DNA of 64,000 nt from Minisyncoccus sp023229485 (GTDB lineage: Bacteria; Patescibacteriota; Minisyncoccia; Minisyncoccales; Minisyncoccaceae), in NCBI GenBank assembly GCA_041663645.1, contig JBAYMH010000001.1:62001-126000 (forward strand), written 5' to 3'. The first letter of the stretch is position 1, and every line of letters starts with the position of its first letter. The notes under the pieces are model-generated. The model saw nothing but the letters and a program-made list of their open reading frames with translations, ran no database searches and was not told the DNA's origin. Positions 1 through 8,165 of this stretch are shown here, piece after piece. The position numbers were made by a program, and so were the translations under genes.

Positions 1-1
1 T

Positions 2-202
2 ATTGTTAAAAAATCAGGCTCTTTTATTGCTTACGGAGACGAAAAACTTGGACAAGGAATGGAAAAATCGAAAGAAGCTTTAAAAGATAATCCAAAAATG
101 TACGATGAAATCAAGGCACTGATACTTAAAAAAGTTGAAGAAAATGGAGTTAATTTTGATCCAGTTCCAGCGGGAGAAACAGAAGCAACTTCTGAAGAAT
201 AA
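2..202 (+). CDS. recA: RecA recombinase, C-terminal end (5' cut by window)
   Basis: The 66 visible residues match the end of RecA, the ATP-dependent strand-exchange protein of homologous recombination. The segment KSGSFIAYGDEKLGQGMEKS corresponds to the RecA stretch in which a Gly-Gln-Gly turn follows a short beta hairpin, and is followed by the usual KDNP and a charged C-terminal helix. The tail ends in an acidic/threonine-rich stretch, as in many RecA proteins. Catalytic motifs lie outside the window. The reading frame is open from base 2 to the TAA, and a strong hairpin terminator follows 10 bases later. Assignment rests on this short C-terminal match only. Confidence 0.82.
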   Translation: MVKKSGSFIAYGDEKLGQGMEKSKEALKDNPKMYDEIKALILKKVEENGVNFDPVPAGETEATSEE

Positions 203-211
203 TTTATAAAT

Positions 212-239
212 AAAAACGAGCCTAATGGCTCGTTTTTTT
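212..239 (+). terminator. Bidirectional intrinsic terminator between recA and rpsR
   Basis: A 7-bp GC-containing stem (ACGAGCC/GGCTCGT) with a TAAT loop is flanked by A-rich sequence on the left and a T run on the right, so it can end recA on the plus strand and the rpsF-ssb-rpsR transcript on the minus strand. It overlaps the rpsR stop codon. Confidence 0.85.
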
Positions 240-435
240 ATCTTGAAACAAATGGTATTAAGGCAAGCAATCTTGCTCTTTTAACTGCATGAGCTAATTC
301 TCTTTGATGTTTTGCACAAAGACCAGTCTTTTTTTTACCTTTTATTTTAGATGACTTTGAAACAAATCTTTCTAATAGTTCAGTATTGTGAAAATCTATT
401 TCAACAATATTTTTCTTACAAAAATAACAAAACAT
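238..435 (-). CDS. rpsR: 30S ribosomal protein bS18
   Basis: bS18 binds bS6 and the central domain of 16S rRNA in the small subunit platform. The 65-residue product has the N-terminal CYFCK element, the ELLERFVS segment and the near-invariant GLCAKHQRELAHAVKRAR helix. I place the start at the ATG at 435; a TTG five codons upstream adds residues not expected in the family. It is the last gene of a minus-strand rpsF-ssb-rpsR unit, the classic bacterial order, and ends in the shared terminator with recA. No clear Shine-Dalgarno sequence precedes the ATG. Confidence 0.93.
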   Translation of the reverse strand: MFCYFCKKNIVEIDFHNTELLERFVSKSSKIKGKKKTGLCAKHQRELAHAVKRARLLALIPFVSR

Positions 436-471
436 AATTTTATTACACAATATATTAATTAAATAAGGATT

Positions 472-951
472 TTAAAAGGGGATATCTTTTATATCAATAT
501 CTTCTCCATCTTCAATGATTGGAATATCTTCATCAATCTCTTCTTTCGGACCCTTTTTTCCTTTTGTTGTTGGAGAATCAAACGATTTACCAATACCACT
601 ACCATAATTTTGTGAGAGTCCTGCTGACTTTGGTCCTAATTGCATTGCTTCTCCAACGATTTCAGTAGTAGTTCTTTTATTACCACTCTTATCTTCCCAG
701 CTTCTATTTTGAAGTCTTCCTTCTATCAGAACCAATGCTCCTTTAGTTAAAAATTGAGAAGCAATTTCTGCTTGTCTTGCCCATAGTACAACACGATGGA
801 ATTGAGAATCTTCTTTCTTCTGTCCCGAGGCATCCTTATACACTCTATTTGTTGCGAGTGAAAAACTACACACACTCTGCCCTGATGGCGTTTTTTTCAG
901 CTCTATATCAGAAGCGGCTCTACCTAATAAAAAAACTTTATTTAAATTCAT
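472..951 (-). CDS. ssb: Single-stranded DNA-binding protein
   Basis: SSB coats single-stranded DNA in replication, repair and recombination. The product (159 residues) starts MNLNKVFLLGRAASDIELK and keeps the OB-fold signatures through about residue 105, including FHRVVLWARQAE and ALVLIEGRLQNRSWEDK. A flexible linker follows and then an acidic tail ending DIPF, the hydrophobic-proline tip that recruits partner proteins. It sits between rpsF and rpsR, the common arrangement, and is presumably transcribed from the rpsF promoter at 1536-1564. Length is normal for bacterial SSB. Confidence 0.95.
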   Translation of the reverse strand: MNLNKVFLLGRAASDIELKKTPSGQSVCSFSLATNRVYKDASGQKKEDSQFHRVVLWARQAEIASQFLTKGALVLIEGRLQNRSWEDKSGNKRTTTEIVGEAMQLGPKSAGLSQNYGSGIGKSFDSPTTKGKKGPKEEIDEDIPIIEDGEDIDIKDIPF

Positions 952-969
952 ACGCGTTTTTAAATTGAA

Positions 970-1473
970 TTATTCTTGATCTAATAATTCATCCAATTCT
1001 TCTAATTGGACTTTTTTCTTTGTTTCAACTACGGCTGGTTGCTTTGTTTCTTCTATTGTCTCAGGAGCAGATTCAGAATCAATAGCTAGTGCATCTTTAG
1101 CTGCTTGCTCTTCTTCATTAGCTTTTTCAGTCTTATGACTTGATGGTCTCTCTCTTTTGACCTTCAACTCTTCTTTTCTAATGATTAAATGACGGATAAT
1201 ATTTTTTTCAGCCTTTATGGCTTTTTCTACTGCATCTAGAGCTTCCTTTCTATTGGTTACACCTTCTGCCGGGGTAAAATTAAAATATACAAGCCAAGCC
1301 TCAGTTTCTTTCAAAATTGAATAAGCGAGTTTTTTCTTTTCGATTTTTTTCTCACCAATAGCCTTGCCGTATTTTTCAACTTTGCTTTCGATTCCGGCAA
1401 TCACAGTAATTGCTTCCTCTTCAGAAAGTCTTGTTGATACTAACAGATTTATTTCGTAAAAAGACATTTTCAT
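970..1473 (-). CDS. rpsF: 30S ribosomal protein bS6
   Basis: bS6 pairs with bS18 on the 30S platform. The first ~100 residues carry the bS6 fold: FYEINLLVSTRLSEEE at the start, the KKLAYSILKETEAWLVYFNF strand pair in the middle and the IIRHLIIRKEE strand at the end. After that comes a ~65-residue low-complexity charged tail rich in E, K and A, longer than in model bacteria but common in AT-rich reduced genomes. Two ATGs lie at 1473 and 1467; either could be used. It leads the rpsF-ssb-rpsR operon and has a consensus promoter about 65 bases upstream. Confidence 0.9.
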   Translation of the reverse strand: MKMSFYEINLLVSTRLSEEEAITVIAGIESKVEKYGKAIGEKKIEKKKLAYSILKETEAWLVYFNFTPAEGVTNRKEALDAVEKAIKAEKNIIRHLIIRKEELKVKRERPSSHKTEKANEEEQAAKDALAIDSESAPETIEETKQPAVVETKKKVQLEELDELLDQE

Positions 1474-1493
1474 TCTTTACATTAATTATATTT

Positions 1494-1513
1494 CCTTCAA
1501 AAGTCTCCGAAGG
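1494..1513 (-). promoter_or_regulatory. Possible bS6:bS18-binding leader hairpin
   Basis: Read on the minus strand, a 5-bp stem CCTTC/GAAGG encloses a 10-base purine-rich loop, between the promoter and the rpsF start. Known rpsF leaders in many bacteria carry a bS6:bS18-binding structure with a CCG element, and this leader has CGG/CCG-type sequence in the same place. The assignment is position-based inference; no covariance test was possible. Confidence 0.3.
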
Positions 1514-1535
1514 CGATGGCGTTTGAATTAGATAT

Positions 1536-1564
1536 AATATAACAAGTTTTTACAGTCAGGTCAA
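1536..1564 (-). promoter_or_regulatory. Promoter of rpsF-ssb-rpsR
   Basis: On the minus strand a -35 TTGACC (1564-1559) and -10 TATATT (1541-1536) are separated by exactly 17 bases, giving a start near 1529 and a leader of about 55 bases before rpsF. Confidence 0.75.
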
Positions 1565-1699
1565 GTAAATTGCAATAGGAATAAGGCATATTAACCCAAG
1601 GTTAGCCCTTGATAAAATCAATTTTTTATAAATACATTTTTTGCTTTGCTTTCTTAAGATAATCTGATAAAATCAACATATAAAAATTATTTTCAATTT

Positions 1700-2593
1700 A
1701 TGAGTATTAAGTTTAAAAAAGGATTCACTTTAGTTGAAATATTAGCCTCAGTGTTTATAATCGCACTTTTGGCTGGTATTACAATACTGAATTTTGCAAA
1801 ACCTCAACAAGAGGCTATTTTAACAAAAGTAAAATCAGATTGGACAATAATCGAAGGTAAATATATTGAAAAATTAGTTGGAAAATGGTCTTTAGATGAG
1901 GGTAGCGGAACTGTTGCCGGTGACAGTACTGATTTTAAGAATAACGGGACACTTACCGATAGTCCGACTTGGCAGGCAGAAAAGGATTGTATTTCTGGAT
2001 CGTGTCTTAGTTTTAATGGATCTAGTCAGTATGTAATAACTAATAGCTCTCCAGGTGAAATTGTTTCTGGCAGGAAGGCAAGGTCAATTTCAGCTTGGGT
2101 TAATCCGGATAATATTGATCCCGGCGGGGCGGTAGTCGCGATAAATGCCTCTAGTGGACAGAGCTTTGTTATGTTAGTAAGCACTATATCGTCGACAGTC
2201 TACCTTTTTACTGATGCAATCAATACTAATAATAATATTACAATTACTGGAGCAGAAATCCCCTTGGCTTCAACTTGGAGTAATATGGTTTTCACATTTG
2301 ATGGAGTTAGTACATGGAAATATTATTTGAATGGGTTGTTTATAAAATCTGGGACATTTGCAACAACAATAAATACTAATCCCAATAATATTAGCATTGG
2401 GCTAAAGGGGGGGTCATCATATTGGCCGGGTTCAATCGACGAGGTTTCTATATATTCTGAGGCTATAACTATTGCCAAGGTTCGGTCGGATTATATTACA
2501 GGAATTAATGAGTTGCTTGCCAGAAATGTAATCACTAAAAATGAATACAATCAAAGGTTAGCAAAATTAGAAGGTAATATGGCAAAAAAATAA
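1700..2593 (+). CDS. Prepilin-like protein with LamG/concanavalin-A-like domain
   Basis: The N-terminus KKGFTLVEILASVFIIALLA is a type III signal: a short basic leader, Gly at the prepilin peptidase site, Phe+1, Glu+5 and a hydrophobic helix. Residues ~60-265 form a LamG/concanavalin-A-like beta sandwich (GKWSLDEGSG start, WVNPDN and WKYYLNGLFIKSG strands, ending GSIDEVSIYSEAIT). Such pilin-LamG fusions are typical of CPR genomes and are thought to be displayed at the cell surface, where the lectin-like domain could bind glycans or host surfaces; that role is inference. Two cysteines (C93, C98) flank a short loop and may form a disulfide. The stop codon abuts the next ATG directly, so it is co-translated with the phosphomannomutase gene. 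A related fusion lies at 11614-12507. Confidence 0.85.
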   Translation: MSIKFKKGFTLVEILASVFIIALLAGITILNFAKPQQEAILTKVKSDWTIIEGKYIEKLVGKWSLDEGSGTVAGDSTDFKNNGTLTDSPTWQAEKDCISGSCLSFNGSSQYVITNSSPGEIVSGRKARSISAWVNPDNIDPGGAVVAINASSGQSFVMLVSTISSTVYLFTDAINTNNNITITGAEIPLASTWSNMVFTFDGVSTWKYYLNGLFIKSGTFATTINTNPNNISIGLKGGSSYWPGSIDEVSIYSEAITIAKVRSDYITGINELLARNVITKNEYNQRLAKLEGNMAKK

Positions 2594-3916
2594 ATGAGTA
2601 TATTCAAAGCATACGACGTAAGAGGTATTTATCCAGAAGAAATAAATGAGGATTGGGCGTATAAAATAGGGAGAGCTTTTGCTGTTTTTCTTCAAAAAGA
2701 ACTAAACAAAAAAGACGTTAAAATTGTACTAGCACAAGATAATCGATTATCTTCCAATAGCCTTTATTTTGAGGCTAAAAAGGGGCTCCTAGACCAAGGA
2801 GTTAGAGTTATTGAAGTTGGACTCGCTTCAACCCCAATGCTTTATTTTGCGGTAGCAAATTACGGTTTTGATGGAGGAATGAGCGTAACGTGCAGTCATA
2901 ATACAAAAGAGTTTAATGGTTTCAAAATGGTAAGAGCAGAAGCTTTCCCGATTGGTGAAGATAGCGGGCTTAAAGAAATAGAAGAACTGGCAAAGAGTAA
3001 TTTTGTTGAGGAGGGAAAAGGTCAGTCGCAAGAAAAAGAAATTCTTAGCGATTATGTTAAAAAGAATGAAATAGAAGAGAGTTTTTCGTTTAAAGTATTT
3101 ATTGATACGGCTAATGGCGTTGCTGGAATTCCAACTGAAAAAATATTTAACAAGCCTAACTATATTAGTCTCTTTGGAGAATTAGATGGCAACTTTCCAA
3201 ATCATGATCCAAATCCGCTAAAAGAGGGTAGTCTTGCCGTCCTTTGTAGTAGAATCATTGAATCAAAGGGTGATATCGGAATAGCTTTTGATGGAGATGG
3301 CGATAGAGTATTTTTTGTCGATGAAAAAGGAAGAATGATTTCCTCAGATTTAGTTTTAGCCCTTTGTAGCGAAGTATTGCTGAGAAAAAACAAAGGAGCA
3401 AGAATATTATACGACATTAGATGTAGTAATATAGTCAAAGAAACTATTGAGAATAATGGAGGCATTGGAATCCAGAGCAGAGTAGGCCATTCTTTTATTA
3501 AAAAAATAATGAGAGAGCAAGATGTTATTTTTGGTGGAGAATACTCAGGTCATTTTTATTCTAAGAATGATTTTTATGCCGAGAATCCATTTTTAGTTGT
3601 TTCAATTATTTTGTCAGAAATGAAAAAACAAGAGAAGCCCTTGTCTGAAATTATTGATAAATATAGAAAGTATTTTCATTCAGGAGAAATAAATTTTAAA
3701 GTTGAAGATAAAGAGGCTAAAATTAAGGAGATAAAAGAAAAATACGGTAATGGAAAATTATCATTACTAGATGGCATCAGGATTGATTTTGATAAATGGT
3801 GGATTTCACTTCGATCGTCAAATACTGAGCCATTGCTCAGGTTGATTGTTGAAGCTGAGACAGAACAATTATTACAACAGATGATTGAGGAGATAACCGA
3901 AATAATAACAAAATAA
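2594..3916 (+). CDS. manB: Phosphomannomutase/phosphoglucomutase
   Basis: Alpha-D-phosphohexomutase interconverting 1- and 6-phosphates of mannose or glucose for nucleotide-sugar synthesis. All four family landmarks are visible in the 440 residues: the phosphoserine loop VTCSHN (S101; usually TASHNP), the metal loop DGDGDR (233-238), the sugar-binding GEYSGH and the C-terminal phosphate-binding SSNTEPLLRL. The serine loop has Cys before Ser and lacks the usual proline, a mild deviation. Length is normal. Its ATG follows the prepilin stop with no gap. Substrate preference (mannose or glucose) cannot be told from sequence. A shared terminator follows. Confidence 0.92.
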   Translation: MSIFKAYDVRGIYPEEINEDWAYKIGRAFAVFLQKELNKKDVKIVLAQDNRLSSNSLYFEAKKGLLDQGVRVIEVGLASTPMLYFAVANYGFDGGMSVTCSHNTKEFNGFKMVRAEAFPIGEDSGLKEIEELAKSNFVEEGKGQSQEKEILSDYVKKNEIEESFSFKVFIDTANGVAGIPTEKIFNKPNYISLFGELDGNFPNHDPNPLKEGSLAVLCSRIIESKGDIGIAFDGDGDRVFFVDEKGRMISSDLVLALCSEVLLRKNKGARILYDIRCSNIVKETIENNGGIGIQSRVGHSFIKKIMREQDVIFGGEYSGHFYSKNDFYAENPFLVVSIILSEMKKQEKPLSEIIDKYRKYFHSGEINFKVEDKEAKIKEIKEKYGNGKLSLLDGIRIDFDKWWISLRSSNTEPLLRLIVEAETEQLLQQMIEEITEIITK

Positions 3917-3942
3917 AAAACAAGGCTAAATGCCTTGTTTTT
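3917..3942 (+). terminator. Bidirectional terminator between manB and trpS
   Basis: A-rich arm plus CAAGGC, loop TAAAT, then GCCTTG and a T run. It works in both directions and lies exactly between the convergent manB and trpS genes, overlapping the trpS stop codon. Confidence 0.88.
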
Positions 3943-4918
3943 ACTTTAATCCCATATTTTTTCTTACTTTTTGCATCGTTTCTTCAGCTATTACTCTTGC
4001 CTTGTTCGCACCTTTTTCTAGCTCTCCCCAAACATAGTCAGGATTTTTTTCATATTCTTTTTTCTTTTCTCTGATTGGCTTCAAGTTTTCAATTAATATT
4101 TCAGCTGTAGCTTTTTTGAAACTTCCATACCCCTTATCCAAAAATTCTTCTTCAATTTTTTTGATAGTCTTTCCAGAAAAAATAGAATAAATTGTCAAAA
4201 GGTTAGAAATTCCTTTTTTGTTTATTGCATCAAATTTTATCTCTCTTTCTGAGTCAGTAGTTGCAGACATTAGTTTTTCCATTATCGAATCTGGTTCTTC
4301 AAATAAACTGATACTTCCTTTTCCATTATCGCTCTTACTCATCTTTTTTTCTGGATCACTAAGGGACATTATTGTGGCACCTTGCTTTGGTATCATCGGC
4401 TCAGGGATTACAAAAGTCTTTCCATACTTATTATTAAACCTTTCGGCAGTATCTCTGGCAAGTTCAAGGTGTTGTTTTTGATCTTTCCCAATTGGCACAA
4501 CTTGTGCATTATAAAGCAATATGTCAGCTGCCATAAGAATGGGATAGTTTAGTAATCCGGCATTCACACTTTCTTTATGTTTTTGCGACTTATCCTTGAA
4601 TTGTGTCATCCTTTGTAATTCACCAACGGGGATTGTCGTTCCAAGTAGCCAAGCGAGCTCAACGTGCTCTTTTACTTGCGATTGGACAAAATATGTACAC
4701 TTATCGGGATTAATTCCAGCAGCAAGGTATGTCGTGGCCAAATCAAAGACATTTTTTTGTAATTCTTTAGGCTCATAAGGAGTAGTAATAGCGTGCCAAT
4801 CAACAACACAAAAAATACACTCATCTTTTTCCTGTATCTCTACCCATTGTTTTAGTGATCCGATATAATTTCCAATGTGCAAATCTCCGGTTGGTCTTAT
4901 TCCGCTAAATATTTTCAT
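3941..4918 (-). CDS. trpS: Tryptophanyl-tRNA synthetase
   Basis: Class I aminoacyl-tRNA synthetase charging tRNA-Trp. The HIGH-type motif is HIGN (residues 14-17) in RPTGDLHIGNYIGSL and the KMSKS loop is at 192-196. The specificity region ELQRMTQFKDKSQ and the PIGKDQKQHLELARD segment are typical of bacterial TrpRS, and the 325-residue length is usual. It appears monocistronic: the next minus-strand gene upstream has its own terminator overlapping its 3' end. Confidence 0.96.
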   Translation of the reverse strand: MKIFSGIRPTGDLHIGNYIGSLKQWVEIQEKDECIFCVVDWHAITTPYEPKELQKNVFDLATTYLAAGINPDKCTYFVQSQVKEHVELAWLLGTTIPVGELQRMTQFKDKSQKHKESVNAGLLNYPILMAADILLYNAQVVPIGKDQKQHLELARDTAERFNNKYGKTFVIPEPMIPKQGATIMSLSDPEKKMSKSDNGKGSISLFEEPDSIMEKLMSATTDSEREIKFDAINKKGISNLLTIYSIFSGKTIKKIEEEFLDKGYGSFKKATAEILIENLKPIREKKKEYEKNPDYVWGELEKGANKARVIAEETMQKVRKNMGLK

Positions 4919-4967
4919 ACAGATGATAATAATTATTTATAGTTTTTATATTATCACAAATTAACAA

Positions 4968-4991
4968 AAAAAGAAGCTAATACTTCTTTTT
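4968..4991 (-). terminator. Terminator of the 4977-5366 gene
   Basis: AAAAAGAAG and CTTCTTTTT form a weak 9-bp hairpin around TAATA-type loop sequence, with a T run on the minus-strand side. It overlaps the end of the coding sequence. Confidence 0.55.
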
Positions 4992-5366
4992 AATAATTTT
5001 AATAGCTTGCCTCCACTTAAAACAAATGAAACAAAAAAGAATTTGTTTCGTCCTTGGAAGACTCTCATATATTCTTGCCAATCCATTATCGCTCAAACAA
5101 ATGTAATCACTTGCACGGGGTCCACATTTGGAAAACAAGAATATTGGAGAAAAGACCTGTTTTTCCATTTTTTTGACTTCTTCAGATTTAGTATCAACAG
5201 AAAGCCGAAGATGGATTTTCCGTAGAATGGCTAATTCGGAATTAGTAGAAAAATCTTGAGTCCTCAGTAAGAATCTTAGGACTTTTTCCGCATGTCGATT
5301 TTCTGAAAACAATTTTTCCGCAAAAGATAATCTAGGGGGATTGAAATCCCTATTTGTTTTATACAT
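4977..5366 (-). CDS. Hypothetical basic protein
   Basis: The 129-residue product is rich in Lys and Arg and matches no family I recognise. The middle (AEKVLRFLLRTQDFSTNSELAILRKIHLRL) looks helical and could be a small helix-turn-helix, which is only an impression. Four cysteines occur, two of them as CFIC near the C-terminus. I use the ATG at 5366 rather than an upstream TTG because GAGGT lies five bases before it, a good Shine-Dalgarno. The gene is flanked by terminators on both sides, so it is a lone unit. A 72-residue plus-strand frame over the same bases is probably an antisense shadow. Confidence 0.55.
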   Translation of the reverse strand: MYKTNRDFNPPRLSFAEKLFSENRHAEKVLRFLLRTQDFSTNSELAILRKIHLRLSVDTKSEEVKKMEKQVFSPIFLFSKCGPRASDYICLSDNGLARIYESLPRTKQILFCFICFKWRQAIKIIKKKY

Positions 5367-5431
5367 AATCAACCTCAAATTTTTAAGTTGCTTGAAGTGA
5401 ATTTACCATAGTAATCCTCTTTTTCCAACTA

Positions 5432-5456
5432 AAAAATCCCCGTATGGGGATTTTTG
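5432..5456 (-). terminator. Terminator downstream of the RNase J gene
   Basis: Perfect hairpin AATCCCC/GGGGATT with loop GTAT and A and T tracts on both sides; symmetric, so it can act in either direction. It lies about 125 bases beyond the RNase J stop, with an imperfect palindrome in between. Confidence 0.8.
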
Positions 5457-5488
5457 GTACGCTAATTTTAATTAAAGTCTCTAGGCAT

Positions 5489-5545
5489 AGTGCGAGGCTT
5501 TTGTGAAGGCATACTCAAAAGTATGTCGAATAAAAACGCAGCACT
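5489..5545. repeat. 57-bp imperfect palindrome
   Basis: Outer arms AGTGC/GCACT, a middle TTTT/AAAA block and inner CATACT/AGTATG pair around a short loop. It sits between the RNase J stop codon and its terminator and contains no reading frame of note. It has the look of a small REP-type element or a 3'-UTR hairpin. Confidence 0.5.
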
Positions 5546-5580
5546 TTAACAACGAAACTAATTTAAAATAAGTCTTAGTT

Positions 5581-7434
5581 TTAGACTTCTATTATTACTG
5601 GCAACACCATTGGACGGCGTTGAGTCTTCTGGAACAAGAAATCTCCCAAAGTATTTTTCACATTATCCCTGACATAGGTCCAGTTTACTACTTGTCCAGA
5701 GGCAGTTGCTTTTTCAATCGTTTGGATAGTCTTTTTTCTTGTTTGGTATAACAATTCTTTTGATTCTTTCAAATAAACAAAACCTCGAGAAATAATATCA
5801 GGTGATTCTTGCACCTTTCCACTTTTTCTATTCACAACAGCAATTACGACGAAGATTCCATCTTCTGCAAGCATTTTTCTATCTCGAAGTACGATTTCTC
5901 CAACATCTCCAACTCCAAGTCCATCAACCATAATATAATCCGATGGTACTTCTTGTTTATCAATTTCGATTTTATCTGGCCTTAGGTTTATTATCTGTCC
6001 ACTTTCAGCAAGTACTACGTTTTCTTCTTTCATTCCAGAGTCTTCAGCTAATCGAGCATTTGCAAAAAGCATCGAATATTGTCCATGAACGGGCATAAAG
6101 AACTTCGGATGCATTATCGAAAGCATTTCTCTTAATTCTTCTCTTTGAGCATGACCTCCAGCATGAATATCCATCATTCTATAATTAAGAACAATGGCTT
6201 TTTGACGTAATAAATCATCTTTTACCATTTGGACAGTTCTTTCATTTCCAGGAATAACTGAAGATGAAAAAATTATTGTGTCTCCAGGTTTCACATTAAT
6301 TGATTGATGCTCTCCAGTAGCAATCCTCATTAATCCAGCGTTTTCTTCTCCCTGAGCCCCAGTACACATAATTGTAATCTGGTTGTCGGGAATATTATTT
6401 GCATCAGCCACTTTTTTAAGTAAAGTTCCTTTTTCGGTCTTTAAATAACCAAGTTTTTTTGTTATCTCAACATTACTTTTCATTGAATGTCCGATAAATC
6501 CGACTCGGCGTCCGTGTTTTTCGGAAAGGGTTATAACTTGTTGTATTCTGTTAACTAAAGAAGAGAAGGTTGAAACAATAATTCTTCCTTTTGCATTTGC
6601 AAAAATATTTTCCATATTTTCAAAAATCTGCTTTTCTGAAAGAGAGTGTCCTTCTTCTTCGGCTCCCGTAGAATCAGACATTAAAAGTGAAATTCCTCTA
6701 TTTCCAATTTCTTTTAATTTAGTGAAATTAGTTGCAGGTTCATTGACCGGAAAATCATCAAATTTGAAATCCGAGGTATGTACAATATTACCCATAGGGG
6801 TTTTTACAAAAATACCCATATTATCAGGAATGTTGTGGTTTTGTCTAAAAAATTCAATTTCAAAATTACCAAGCTTTGTTTTAAAGCCATCACAAACTTC
6901 CGTAATATCTAATTTAGGATGACTTGGAAATTCGTCTTGTCTTTTTAAAATTATTCCTCTTGCTAGAGGTGATGCAAATATTGGAGGATTTCCAATAGCG
7001 TTCATAACATAGGGGATAGCACCGATATGGTCAAAATGTCCATGAGTTATTAAAACTCCGACAATATTTTTATATCGATCATTTTCCTTTAAATATTCAA
7101 TATTCGGAATAATGTAATCAATACCAGGCATATCTTCTTCTGGCATCCTGAAACCAACATCAATAATTAGGATTTCATCGTTATATTCAAGAATCATCAT
7201 ATTTCTGCCAACCTCACCGAGTCCTCCAAGTGGAATAATCCTAAGTGGATTAACTTCATTTTCTGATTTTGAGGCAAAAGGTTTTTTTGGTAATATTTTT
7301 GGTTGCCCCTCAGTCGGTATTCTTTTATCTTTAAAAGGGCGACTGGAAAGGCTTGATCTTCTTGTTTCATTTGTATGCGGTCTAAAGGAATGTATCCTTC
7401 TTTCTGGCATTTGCGGTTTTTTTTGTTCTTCCAT
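5581..7434 (-). CDS. rnj: Ribonuclease J
   Basis: Metallo-beta-lactamase/beta-CASP nuclease with 5'-3' exo- and endonuclease activity in mRNA decay and rRNA maturation. The zinc-binding motif HGHFDH is at residues 131-136. The core begins at IIPLGGLGEVGRNM (~66) and the beta-CASP part includes SSSVIPGNE and the histidine-bearing HAGGHAQ motif. A basic 60-residue N-terminal extension precedes the core, as often seen in RNase J of reduced genomes. The C-terminal ~100 residues match the RNase J oligomerisation region (RGFVYLKES). At 617 residues the gene looks complete. Its upstream region holds a large palindrome at 7500-7554. Confidence 0.95.
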   Translation of the reverse strand: MEEQKKPQMPERRIHSFRPHTNETRRSSLSSRPFKDKRIPTEGQPKILPKKPFASKSENEVNPLRIIPLGGLGEVGRNMMILEYNDEILIIDVGFRMPEEDMPGIDYIIPNIEYLKENDRYKNIVGVLITHGHFDHIGAIPYVMNAIGNPPIFASPLARGIILKRQDEFPSHPKLDITEVCDGFKTKLGNFEIEFFRQNHNIPDNMGIFVKTPMGNIVHTSDFKFDDFPVNEPATNFTKLKEIGNRGISLLMSDSTGAEEEGHSLSEKQIFENMENIFANAKGRIIVSTFSSLVNRIQQVITLSEKHGRRVGFIGHSMKSNVEITKKLGYLKTEKGTLLKKVADANNIPDNQITIMCTGAQGEENAGLMRIATGEHQSINVKPGDTIIFSSSVIPGNERTVQMVKDDLLRQKAIVLNYRMMDIHAGGHAQREELREMLSIMHPKFFMPVHGQYSMLFANARLAEDSGMKEENVVLAESGQIINLRPDKIEIDKQEVPSDYIMVDGLGVGDVGEIVLRDRKMLAEDGIFVVIAVVNRKSGKVQESPDIISRGFVYLKESKELLYQTRKKTIQTIEKATASGQVVNWTYVRDNVKNTLGDFLFQKTQRRPMVLPVIIEV

Positions 7435-7448
7435 AATTTTATTTTTTA

Positions 7449-7472
7449 GAGCTATTTTTATAGTTTTAGCTC
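7449..7472 (-). promoter_or_regulatory. Small leader hairpin before RNase J
   Basis: GAGCTA and TAGCTC pair across a 12-base AT-rich loop about 15 bases upstream of the rnj start. It could influence RNase J translation or mRNA stability; no function is shown. Confidence 0.3.
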
Positions 7473-7499
7473 AAATTTTGTTAATTTATTTTGAGATTA

Positions 7500-7554
7500 G
7501 ATATCAAAACGACAAATATTAAAATAGTATTTTGACATTTGACGTATTGATATC
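7500..7554. repeat. 55-bp near-perfect palindrome
   Basis: Arms 7500-7526 and 7528-7554 pair at 23 of 27 positions around a single central base, starting GATATCAA and ending TTGATATC. It lies between the start of rnj and the 3' end of pgi and has no T run, so it is not a standard terminator of pgi. Confidence 0.8.
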
Positions 7555-7569
7555 TATTTAAGTTTTAAT

Positions 7570-8154
7570 TTATATTATTTTTAGAAAATCGAGATTTTCA
7601 GGAATTTCTTTTAACGCTTCCTCAGTTCTTAATACTGGAACTTGCTCATAGTTTTCATTTTTAATCCAACCATCCTTAGTATAAAACCAACAAGCCCCAT
7701 GCATTTTAGTAATGTTGTCATATTCTGATACGCAATTTTTGCTAATCCAATTTGCCATTTTTAGGACTTTATCTGTAGCATTAATTGTAATATGTCCATA
7801 CTCACCAGGGATTATTACAGATTCTCCCTTGTGGGCATTTATATAATACGCATCAGTTGAATCTTTTTTTTGCATCAAGTAAATTGCTTCTCCTTCAAGT
7901 ACTGTATAAAATTCTGAATGTCCGGTTGAATGAAAATGCCCTTTAGTTTTGACAAACTCTTCGCCAAGCATGAGGGACGGGATTACGGTGATGTCATAAC
8001 GCAATTCTCCATCTTCCTTGACTCCTCTATACATATAATAGAGATCTTGATTTTTTGCATTATCAGCCCAAGACGCATCACACATAACATTCCTCATGTC
8101 ATCAATAGTCCTAATATCGGGCGTTAGTTTTGTTAAATCTATTTCGTCTTCCAT
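7570..8154 (-). CDS. pgi: Cupin-type glucose-6-phosphate isomerase
   Basis: Metal-dependent isomerase converting glucose-6-phosphate to fructose-6-phosphate, the form found in Archaea and CPR bacteria and unrelated to the common bacterial PGI. The cupin metal site is TKGHFHSTGHSEFY (His73, His75, Glu81), with a second histidine in GEYGHI. I start at the ATG at 8154, giving 194 residues; a longer frame would overlap the preceding gene. It starts 11 bases after the stop of the peptide-binding-protein gene, so the two are probably co-transcribed. This supports sugar catabolism in the organism. Confidence 0.9.
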   Translation of the reverse strand: MEDEIDLTKLTPDIRTIDDMRNVMCDASWADNAKNQDLYYMYRGVKEDGELRYDITVIPSLMLGEEFVKTKGHFHSTGHSEFYTVLEGEAIYLMQKKDSTDAYYINAHKGESVIIPGEYGHITINATDKVLKMANWISKNCVSEYDNITKMHGACWFYTKDGWIKNENYEQVPVLRTEEALKEIPENLDFLKII

Positions 8155-8165
8155 ATTTTTTATTC

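Noticed and set aside
5007..5225. 72-residue plus-strand frame opposite the 4977-5366 gene
   Set aside because: No promoter or ribosome binding site, while the minus-strand frame has GAGGT before its ATG and a terminator.
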